DNA from: Bacteroidota bacterium
GTDB taxonomy: Bacteria; Bacteroidota; Bacteroidia; SpSt-205; S141-50
Assembly: GCA_015490695.1 (NCBI GenBank)
Contig: WFXK01000060.1
Span: forward strand, 1-11,060
Length of the DNA: 11,060 nucleotides
Direction of reading: 5' to 3'
The notes under the pieces were generated by a model. The model was given only the letters and a program-made list of their open reading frames with translations, made no database searches and was not told the origin of the DNA. Positions 1 to 6,385 of this stretch are shown piece by piece; position 1 is the stretch's first letter, and each line of letters starts with the position of its first letter. Both the position numbers and the translations under genes were made by a program.

Positions 1-1710
1 TCCTTGGGATAGTAAATATTGAATCTTGTTATACATAGCGGGCCAGTAATCGGGGTCTAAACTCAGTGAGCGCTCAAAGCAGTACAATGCAGAATCCTGT
101 TGTTGCTTTTTCATGTAGTAAACTCCTAAGTCGTTCCATAGAACAGCGTGCTTGGGATGAAGGGCTATACCTTTTTTTAAATAATAATAAGCTTTTTGAA
201 GTTTTCCTAAGGCTAAATAAGCGCCTGCGATTTTACTATAAAAGTCAGGGTGGAAAGCCATGCATTGCAGTGCTTTATGCCAATAGCGAAGAGCCAAATG
301 CCATTTTTTTAATTGACTTGCGCTCTCTCCAATACGATAAGCACTCCATCCATCTTGAATAACAGAGGTATCTGGTGCAACACTAAGCACTTTTTCCCAT
401 GCCCCTCGTAAAAAATAATAATGCACCCAAACCTCCCATGGCACTTCATCACTTTGTTGTAAATAATAATAGGCAGAATCCAAAACCGATTCTTGCGGTA
501 AAAAACTCTCGTAATATTTCAAATACGCTTTTGCCTTCATTAATGCAGTGGTTGAAGTCAAAACAACAGGTTGTAAACCTAAAAACTTTCGTAAGGCTTC
601 TTTTTCTTTTTCACTAATATAACGCTTCTTAGAAGGAATCTGAATTTTATGGTCTGTAATGGCTACATGGGGTATGTCAGCACTACCTGAGCGAGGCATG
701 TGACAAACCACACAAGCAGAATCTCTAAAATGGCTATCTCCATGGCACTGAAGACAAATACTATTGTAAAACCGCAAGGGAGTCTCTTTAACACTGCGAT
801 GAGGCGAATGACAAGTAATACAAGTTAATTGCTGACTTTGCTGATAACAACGACTTTCCATCAAACGAACCACATGAGAAGCCATCCAAAATTGCCCACG
901 GGGAACAAAAACCTGTAAAATGCTGTCTAATAGCATACCCGGATGGAAATCAAAAAAAGTTTTTCCAGGTTGTAGCACTGCAACCCCTTGCAGATGACAA
1001 CGCATGCATAGGCTCATTTGTTGTTGGAAGGAAAGGCGCTTAGGGTGCACAATCCATCGTTTTGCCGCTTCTTTGTCTCCTTTTTGAGCCGCTTGAACAT
1101 GTAAACTTCCATTGCCATGGCAACGCTCGCACTCAATCCCCGAAGGAATGGCGTAATAACGATTTAGAGATTGCGGTTCCCACTGCGGATAACCATTATG
1201 ACAAGTAATGCATTCCGTTGCAATCGCTCTGGAAAAACGAACATTATAATCTTCAAACCCCGGTGCCATGTCCCATAATTGCTTCTGCGTATAAAACGTA
1301 ATAGGTGCTTGAAACAAATAACCATTAATTTGCCATAAATGCGAATTCGTATGATGTCCAGAACCAATAATGTAGTGTATGGTTTCTATGCGCTTATATA
1401 CGGTTTCCCCTTCGTATAAACGAAACTCTAATACCTTCAAAGTATCCTTTTCCCAAAAAGGATGATAATAAAACTTTCTTGTGCTGTCATAGATAACAGG
1501 GTGATACGCAAAGGTTGCAGCACTTTTTTCACGTGTTGCTTTTGCAAAAGATTGCCCCATGCCACTACGCATAAAACTTTCATAATGGCTCCAATGGCAC
1601 TGTTTGCAAACTTGTTTACCTACAAACGTTGCTTTGGGTTGTTCCGATGGAGTGCTGCAAGCAAATAACAAAAAAATAATTCCTATAAACCAATTTGTTG
1701 CATTACCCAT
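1..1710 (-). CDS. Heptaheme cytochrome c lipoprotein with C-terminal TPR region (partial, runs off left edge)
   Basis: This is an uninterrupted minus-strand frame of 570 codons from ATG at 1710 to the window edge, so the C-terminus is missing. The N-terminus is a short hydrophobic segment (residues 7-17) ending in a lipobox-like LLFAC, with the lipidated Cys at 18. This predicts a membrane-anchored lipoprotein outside the cytoplasm. Seven CxxCH heme-c motifs lie at residues 35, 167, 194, 235, 297, 319 and 333. The last sits in a CxxCHMP...IPH...DHKI context, and other family marks are GSGHH near 117, CHNGYP at 170 and CERCHGNG at 194. From memory, these fit the cytochrome c554-like/TPR proteins of Bacteroidota, Acidobacteriota and Planctomycetota. 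Residues about 390-570 form TPR-like helical repeats, such as AYLALGKLQKAYYYLKKGIAL. The role is presumably electron transfer; the partner is unknown. The start overlaps the upstream gene by 28 bases, so co-expression is likely. The fold is certain; the function is not. Confidence 0.88.
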   Translation of the reverse strand, partial: MGNATNWFIGIIFLLFACSTPSEQPKATFVGKQVCKQCHWSHYESFMRSGMGQSFAKATREKSAATFAYHPVIYDSTRKFYYHPFWEKDTLKVLEFRLYEGETVYKRIETIHYIIGSGHHTNSHLWQINGYLFQAPITFYTQKQLWDMAPGFEDYNVRFSRAIATECITCHNGYPQWEPQSLNRYYAIPSGIECERCHGNGSLHVQAAQKGDKEAAKRWIVHPKRLSFQQQMSLCMRCHLQGVAVLQPGKTFFDFHPGMLLDSILQVFVPRGQFWMASHVVRLMESRCYQQSQQLTCITCHSPHRSVKETPLRFYNSICLQCHGDSHFRDSACVVCHMPRSGSADIPHVAITDHKIQIPSKKRYISEKEKEALRKFLGLQPVVLTSTTALMKAKAYLKYYESFLPQESVLDSAYYYLQQSDEVPWEVWVHYYFLRGAWEKVLSVAPDTSVIQDGWSAYRIGESASQLKKWHLALRYWHKALQCMAFHPDFYSKIAGAYLALGKLQKAYYYLKKGIALHPKHAVLWNDLGVYYMKKQQQDSALYCFERSLSLDPDYWPAMYNKIQYLLSQG

Positions 1711-2114
1711 TCGCCTATAGGATTTTGAAAATGCTCATCACAAAGATGATAGGCACTCCATAAATGTAAACACTTTACTGTGTTACTTTGCTGCCAATTA
1801 CGAATACCGCCTAAGCCGATATTTTCATCTTCTAACGCCGAAATCAAATAATCCCATTGATGTTTTTTCATCCAGTTTCTCCAGTGGATTAAAAAGTTTT
1901 TTCGCAGATGGATTTCTTTTTTGTGGAGTTGATGTAGAGCACTTTGGAGTTTTTTTGAGGTTTTTAATCGTTGTTCCCACCAATGGATAGCCCCTTGGGC
2001 TTCCAAGCGGGCAATGGCTTTGTGTAAAGGGGTATAACGCACAATCCAAAACCGGGTAAACTCAGGTTGCCATCGGTTTTTATGCCAACGAATAAATGGG
2101 CTTTCAAAAATCAT
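1683..2114 (-). CDS. Hypothetical 143-residue Trp/His-rich protein
   Basis: I do not recognise this protein. The chosen ATG at 2114 lies 4 bases after the adenosyltransferase stop. An in-frame upstream ATG at 2165 would add 17 residues wholly inside that gene and is less likely. The product has no signal peptide or membrane segment and looks cytoplasmic and helical. Residues about 45-90 are rich in Lys, His, Gln and Leu, and a glycine-containing turn (IGLGGIRNW) lies near 99-107. It is unusually rich in Trp (11) and His (11) and very basic in its first two thirds. Two Cys (115 and 125) fall near the end, with no CxxC motif. Its 3' end overlaps the cytochrome gene by 28 bases. The tight packing argues that the frame is real and translated with its neighbours, but no function can be assigned. 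Confidence 0.7.
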   Translation of the reverse strand: MIFESPFIRWHKNRWQPEFTRFWIVRYTPLHKAIARLEAQGAIHWWEQRLKTSKKLQSALHQLHKKEIHLRKNFLIHWRNWMKKHQWDYLISALEDENIGLGGIRNWQQSNTVKCLHLWSAYHLCDEHFQNPIGEWVMQQIGL

Positions 2115-2118
2115 GGTT

Positions 2119-2664
2119 TTAACGGGTGCGCCATATAGGCTCTTCACAACCATAATGGTGAGCAAAGTACCTTGCTAATACAAAAAGCCAATCTGAAAGC
2201 CGATTTAAATAAGGAATAATAACAGGATGAATAGGTTCTTTTTCGTTTAAGGCGACACATCGGCGTTCAGCACGGCGACAAACGCAACGCGCAAGATGGG
2301 CATAAGCATTCGCAGGATGCCCCCCGGGTAAAATAAAATGCCGCAACGGCTTTAAAACAGCCTCCATCGCATCAATAGAATCTTCCAGTTTTTTTACTTC
2401 TTCTTCACTTAACTCAGGTAACTGCATCCTACAACGTTGGGGGTCTGCCGCTAAATAAGCACCAATAGTAAACAACGTAGATTGTATTTCTTGCAAAAAA
2501 GGTAAGAACTCCAACTCTTCTGCATAAGGGTACAAAAATGCCAGTACACTATTGAGCTCGTCTACAGTGCCGTAGGCTTCTATACGCAAAGCTGCTTTGG
2601 ATAAACGAGTACCACCTAAAAGGGAAGTTTCTCCTTTATCCCCGCGCTTGGTGTAAATCTTCAT
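2119..2664 (-). CDS. Cob(I)alamin adenosyltransferase, PduO/MMAB type
   Basis: This enzyme transfers the 5'-deoxyadenosyl group of ATP to cob(I)alamin, making adenosylcobalamin in the cytoplasm. The 181-residue product is full length for a single-domain PduO-type enzyme. The N-terminal ATP-binding signature is TKRGDKGETSLLGG (residues 5-18), followed by RIEAYGTVDELNS (27-39). The C-terminal half has LPGG (112-115), RRAER (130-134) and YLNRLSDWLFVLAR (152-165), all hallmarks of the family. I chose ATG at 2664 because the conserved domain begins at once (MKIYTKRGD). The frame stays open upstream to 2793, but that part only reads through the end of uvrA. The gene overlaps uvrA by 29 bases and is followed 4 bases later by the 143-residue gene. 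Its presence implies an adenosylcobalamin-dependent enzyme such as methylmalonyl-CoA mutase elsewhere in the genome (inference). Confidence 0.93.
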   Translation of the reverse strand: MKIYTKRGDKGETSLLGGTRLSKAALRIEAYGTVDELNSVLAFLYPYAEELEFLPFLQEIQSTLFTIGAYLAADPQRCRMQLPELSEEEVKKLEDSIDAMEAVLKPLRHFILPGGHPANAYAHLARCVCRRAERRCVALNEKEPIHPVIIPYLNRLSDWLFVLARYFAHHYGCEEPIWRTR

Positions 2665-5455
2665 AGACTTTATGATATAAAACTTTTTGCAGATATTTTC
2701 CTGTAAGCGACTGAGGGTTTTGTGCGATGGCTTCTGGAGGTCCTTCGGCAACAATGTATCCTCCTTCATCTCCCGCACCAGGACCCAAATCAATCACCCA
2801 ATCTGCCATTTTAATCACATCCATATTGTGTTCAATAACAATAACGGTGTTACCTTTATCTACTAAAGCATTTAAGACATCAAGCAAGATTTTAATATCA
2901 TGGAAATGTAATCCTGTAGTGGGCTCATCTAAGATGTAAAGGGTGTGTTGATACGTTTTTTTTGCTAGCTCAGCAGCAATTTTTACTCGTTGGGCTTCGC
3001 CTCCTGAGAGCGTCGGTGCAGGTTGCCCTAATTGTAAATACCCTAAACCTACTTGCTGTAAAGTTGTTAAAATTCTATGGATGGCAGGATGTTTTTCAAA
3101 AAAGACACAGGCTTCGTCAATGGTCATGTTTAATACATCACTGATAGACTTTCCTTTATAGCGGACTTCTAAGGTTTCTCTGTTGTAGCGTTTCCCTCGG
3201 CAGTATTCACAACGAACGTAGACATCAGGTAGAAAACGCATTTCAATGACTTGCACACCACTGCCTTTGCAATGTTCACAGCGTCCTCCTTTGACGTTAA
3301 AGGAGAAGCGTCCTGGGGCATAGCCTCGGATTTGTGCTTCAGGCAGTTGGGCATAAAAGCGACGAATGCGGTCAAAGACCCGTGTATACGTAGCGGGATT
3401 GCTGCGAGGCGTGCGACCAATCGGCTGCTGCGTGATTTGTATCACCTTCTTTATCTTGTCAATCCCTTCTATGCTATCAAAAGGCAAGGGATGATACCCC
3501 CGCTCCCTGTCTACCATCTGCCGAAGCGCAGGATATAACGTATGATGAATCAAAGTAGACTTCCCAGAACCACTCACCCCAGTAATACAAATCAATAATC
3601 CTAAGGGAAAACGTACTGTAATATTTTTCAGATTGTGCCCTTTCGCTCCCCTTAGGACTAAAACCTCATTCCAATTAGGTTCTCTACGTTTTTTGGGGAT
3701 TTCTATGGACAAAGCGCCCGATAAATAAGCTCCTGTTATGCCTTTTTTCCTTTGTGCCACCTCCTTCGGCGTTCCTGTATCTACCACCTCCCCACCCTCT
3801 TTCCCCGCACCAGGACCAATATCCAATAAATAATCTGCTGCTAACATCGTTTCTAAATCATGCTCTACAACAATAATAGTGTTACCCATATCTCTTAGAA
3901 CCTTCAGCGCATTCAGAAGTTTTTCATTATCACTGGCATGAAGTCCTATACTGGGCTCATCTAAAACATAAAGCACCTCTGTTAGTTGTGAACCGATTTG
4001 AGTCGCTAACCGAATCCGTTGAGCTTCTCCTCCCGATAGCGTATTAGAAGCCCGATTCAAATGTAAATAATGCAAACCCACTTGAAGCAAAAAGTTTAGT
4101 CGTCGGCGAATTTCTTTTAAAAGCTCCTGTGCAATTTGCCGTTCCCGAGTTGACAACCGCTCTGGAAGCACTTTTAACCATTGGTCTAACTGTTGTAAAG
4201 GCATCGTTGCCAGCTCTCCAATATGCTTCCCAGCAATTTTGAATAAAAGCGACTCAGGTTTCAAACGATACCCTTTACACAAAGTACAGCGAATCCATTC
4301 ACTATATTGTGCAAGGACTTCTCCCTCCCAACTCCATTCATAGGCATCAAAAAACTCAGAGAGCACCGAAGCCAAGCTCCAAGGTGAACCATCATCACTT
4401 AAAATTGCTTCTTTGATAGAAAGTGGAAGTGCTTCAAAAGGGGTATCAGGGGCAATTTTAGCATCTGTAAATAAAGGTATGTAATGCTCTTCTAAAAATT
4501 GTTTTAAGGTCAATAAAGTGGGTTCTTTGTAAAAAGCTAGGGCGCCTTTGAGCAAGGGTTTTTGAGGTGAAGCAATTAAAGATTCTGCTACAAATCCGAA
4601 GAATTCGCCCAGTCCTTTACATCGGGGGCATCTACCATAAGTGGAATTAAAAGAAAAAGTTGCCGGTTGCGGTGGCTCAATCCCCTTCCCTGTAGTAGGG
4701 TCTACCCACGCCGTATTAAACCAATGTAATTGATTTGTTCGCTCCTGCCACAAAACAACTAGCGTGTTCTTTTTTTTGTAATCTAACGCCGTTTTTAAAC
4801 TCTCTAATAACCGCGTACGACGCTTTTGAGAAACCTCTAAAGTGTCTATAACGATAAAAATATCATGAATCTGATAACGGCTTAATTGCGGAATAGGCTC
4901 TAAGGAAACAAATTGCCCATCTATATACGCTTTTGAAAAACCTTTTTTTAAGGCTTCGTAAAGGAGTTGCCGATAAATTCCTTTTCTTCCTATGACTACA
5001 GGCGTCAAGATTGCTACTTTTTCTCCTTCAAACCGCTGAAGAACTTCATGTAAAATTTCTTCTAAGGAGTAGGCTTTGAGTGGTCTACCATCTTGACTAT
5101 GCGGAACAGCAATTTTAGCATAGAGCAGACGCAGTAAGTCATAGATTTCCGTTAATGTGCCTACTGTAGAACGAGGGTTCCGAGTAATGGTCTTTTGTGC
5201 GATGGCAACGGCAGGGCTAATGCCTTCTATGTATTCCACTTCAGGGCGTTTTAGTTTACCAATGAATTGACGAGCATAAGTAGAAAAGGTTTCTAAATAA
5301 CGTCTTTGCGCTTCTGCATAAATGGTATCAAAGACCAAGGAGCTTTTCCCTGAGCCACTTACTCCTGTTACCACAATGAACTTTCCCCGTGGTAAAACAA
5401 CATGAATGTTTTTAAGGTTATGTTCTTTAGCACCTGCTATTTCTAAATATTCCAT
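2636..5455 (-). CDS. uvrA: UvrABC excinuclease subunit A
   Basis: UvrA is the damage-recognition ATPase of nucleotide excision repair. It dimerises, scans DNA, loads UvrB onto lesions and then leaves. The 939-residue product has the usual length and two ABC ATPase modules. The first has Walker A GVSGSGKSS (31-39), signature LSGGEAQ (473-479) and Walker B with LDEPSIGLH (498-506). The second has Walker A GVSGSGKST (626-634), signature LSGGEAQ (816-822) and LDEPTTGLH (842-850). The C-terminal zinc finger is present as CEHC (726-729) and CEYC (749-752). In the first half, CPRC (276-279) and CTLC (390-393) are present, but the extra CxxC pair that E. coli UvrA has about 20 residues before CPTC is absent here. 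Translation starts at ATG 5455 behind a purine-rich AAGGGGG. It lies 44 bases downstream of the kinase gene and overlaps the adenosyltransferase gene. Confidence 0.97.
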   Translation of the reverse strand: MEYLEIAGAKEHNLKNIHVVLPRGKFIVVTGVSGSGKSSLVFDTIYAEAQRRYLETFSTYARQFIGKLKRPEVEYIEGISPAVAIAQKTITRNPRSTVGTLTEIYDLLRLLYAKIAVPHSQDGRPLKAYSLEEILHEVLQRFEGEKVAILTPVVIGRKGIYRQLLYEALKKGFSKAYIDGQFVSLEPIPQLSRYQIHDIFIVIDTLEVSQKRRTRLLESLKTALDYKKKNTLVVLWQERTNQLHWFNTAWVDPTTGKGIEPPQPATFSFNSTYGRCPRCKGLGEFFGFVAESLIASPQKPLLKGALAFYKEPTLLTLKQFLEEHYIPLFTDAKIAPDTPFEALPLSIKEAILSDDGSPWSLASVLSEFFDAYEWSWEGEVLAQYSEWIRCTLCKGYRLKPESLLFKIAGKHIGELATMPLQQLDQWLKVLPERLSTRERQIAQELLKEIRRRLNFLLQVGLHYLHLNRASNTLSGGEAQRIRLATQIGSQLTEVLYVLDEPSIGLHASDNEKLLNALKVLRDMGNTIIVVEHDLETMLAADYLLDIGPGAGKEGGEVVDTGTPKEVAQRKKGITGAYLSGALSIEIPKKRREPNWNEVLVLRGAKGHNLKNITVRFPLGLLICITGVSGSGKSTLIHHTLYPALRQMVDRERGYHPLPFDSIEGIDKIKKVIQITQQPIGRTPRSNPATYTRVFDRIRRFYAQLPEAQIRGYAPGRFSFNVKGGRCEHCKGSGVQVIEMRFLPDVYVRCEYCRGKRYNRETLEVRYKGKSISDVLNMTIDEACVFFEKHPAIHRILTTLQQVGLGYLQLGQPAPTLSGGEAQRVKIAAELAKKTYQHTLYILDEPTTGLHFHDIKILLDVLNALVDKGNTVIVIEHNMDVIKMADWVIDLGPGAGDEGGYIVAEGPPEAIAQNPQSLTGKYLQKVLYHKVYEDLHQARG

Positions 5456-5459
5456 TTTA

Positions 5460-5466
5460 CCCCCTT
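5460..5466 (-). promoter_or_regulatory. Candidate ribosome binding site of uvrA
   Basis: On the minus strand AAGGGGG lies 4 bases before the uvrA ATG. It is the only convincing purine-rich Shine-Dalgarno-like element I see at a gene start here. It supports the start at 5455, although Bacteroidota generally depend little on such sites. Confidence 0.4.
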
Positions 5467-5478
5467 GTGTTTTTGAGG

Positions 5479-5509
5479 CAATATTAGAGAAAATTATGCT
5501 TAGGCGAAA
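5479..5509 (-). promoter_or_regulatory. Candidate Bacteroidota-type promoter for uvrA and downstream genes
   Basis: On the minus strand TTTC (5509-5506), a 19-base spacer and TAATATTG (5486-5479) match the Bacteroidota pattern TTTG-N19-TANNTTTG with one mismatch in each box. Transcription would start around 5474, giving a leader of about 20 bases that contains the AAGGGGG site. The -33 element lies inside the last codons of the kinase gene. Two mismatches in an AT-rich region make this tentative; read-through from the kinase gene is the alternative. Confidence 0.35.
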
Positions 5510-6357
5510 TACTGAAGGATATTGCGCACGCTATTGAGATAGGCTTCTCCAAAGAGCACTAAATGGACTAATAAATAGTATAGGTTATAAAGGGGTTTTC
5601 GTTCGTTAAAGCCGGGTTGTAGAGGAAAATGTTCTTGATAAGCATCGTAAAAGCGTTGTGAAAATCCACCAAAGAGGGTAGTGAAAGCTAGTTCCATTTC
5701 TCGGTGTCCATAGTAAACGGCGGGGTCTATGAGCACAGGATTGCCTTTTTTATCTATTAAGTAGTTTCCTCCCCATAAATCGCCATGAAGCAAAGCGGGC
5801 GGTTCTTCAGGAAAGTATTGCGACACCTTTGCACATAGCCGTTCCATCGCTCGCAAATCCTGTTTTTGTAGTAAACCTTTATCAAAGGCTTGTTTAGTTA
5901 GAGGTTCTATGCGGTTAGAGACGTAGAAGGTTGTCCAGTCTTCACAAAGGCGGTTTTTTTGCGGAAGGATTCCGATGAAGTTATCACTATGCCATCCGAA
6001 ATAGTCGCTACTGTGCCGATGTAAGCATGCTAAACCTGCTGCAAATGTATCCCAGAACCGCTTTCCCCGTTGCCCCTCTTCTATAAATTCCATCAGTAAA
6101 AAACTAAAATCGCCTTCTATATCTGCTTTATAAGGTTGAGGTACGCGTAAACATTGGGTCTGTCCTAAGGCTTGTAATCCTTCCATCTCAGCTTGGAACA
6201 TAGGAAAGTATTCTGCTTTGTTCACTTTAATACAAAAGCGTTTAGTGTTGTGGCGCACTTCAAAAACATGATGGATACATCCGCCTGATAAAGAAAAGAT
6301 TTGAACTTCAGAAGGGTCAACCGCTAAAATTTTACTTATTAAAGTTTTTATGTTCAT
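5500..6357 (-). CDS. Fructosamine kinase family protein (FN3K-like phosphotransferase)
   Basis: This family phosphorylates ketosamine (Amadori) adducts on amines and proteins. In eukaryotes that destabilises the adduct and deglycates the protein; bacterial members often act on ribulosamines, and their physiological substrates are poorly known. The 285-residue product has the normal family length. It shows the ATP-binding Lys in CIKVN (K44), LLMEFIE of the hinge (87-93), GWHSDNFIG (121-129), the catalytic loop HGDLWGGN (191-198) and the metal-binding segment DPAVYYGHREMELA (211-224), so it looks active. The C-terminal helix (YNLYYLLVHLVLFGEAYL, about 257-274) is also typical. It starts at ATG 6357, only 28 bases from the divergent permease ATG, and ends 44 bases before uvrA. 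A link with the amino acid permease, or co-transcription with uvrA, is possible but unproven. Confidence 0.93.
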   Translation of the reverse strand: MNIKTLISKILAVDPSEVQIFSLSGGCIHHVFEVRHNTKRFCIKVNKAEYFPMFQAEMEGLQALGQTQCLRVPQPYKADIEGDFSFLLMEFIEEGQRGKRFWDTFAAGLACLHRHSSDYFGWHSDNFIGILPQKNRLCEDWTTFYVSNRIEPLTKQAFDKGLLQKQDLRAMERLCAKVSQYFPEEPPALLHGDLWGGNYLIDKKGNPVLIDPAVYYGHREMELAFTTLFGGFSQRFYDAYQEHFPLQPGFNERKPLYNLYYLLVHLVLFGEAYLNSVRNILQYFA

Positions 6358-6362
6358 TTAGG

Positions 6363-6370
6363 CAAAAATA
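6363..6370 (-). promoter_or_regulatory. Candidate -7 box for the FN3K-like gene
   Basis: On the minus strand TATTTTTG is an exact match to the Bacteroidota -7 consensus TANNTTTG and ends 5 bases before the ATG at 6357. Transcription would start at or next to the start codon, giving a leaderless or nearly leaderless mRNA. I see no good TTTG about 19-21 bases upstream. On the plus strand the overlapping region offers only CAAATTTG (6372-6379), one mismatch from consensus, 6 bases before the permease ATG. Confidence 0.4.
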
Positions 6371-6385
6371 GCAAATTTGTGGGGT

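Noticed and set aside
178..471. Three AATAATAATA-like tracts (about 180, 413 and 462) that look like a microsatellite or dispersed repeat
   Set aside because: On the minus strand they are TAT codons within the YYYL or YYFL of successive TPR helices; protein repeat structure explains them.
66..617. Two plus-strand open frames at 66-362 and 399-617
   Set aside because: Both lie opposite the cytochrome/TPR gene, whose minus-strand frame is continuous with seven heme motifs; they are antisense shadows.
2665..2793. N-terminal extension of the adenosyltransferase by 43 residues
   Set aside because: The extension reads the end of uvrA in another frame and shows no family similarity; the conserved domain begins at the ATG at 2664.
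3169..3538. Open frames within uvrA at 3169-3420 (minus) and 3251-3538 (plus)
   Set aside because: They lie inside the C-terminal half of UvrA, whose frame carries all expected motifs; no independent support.
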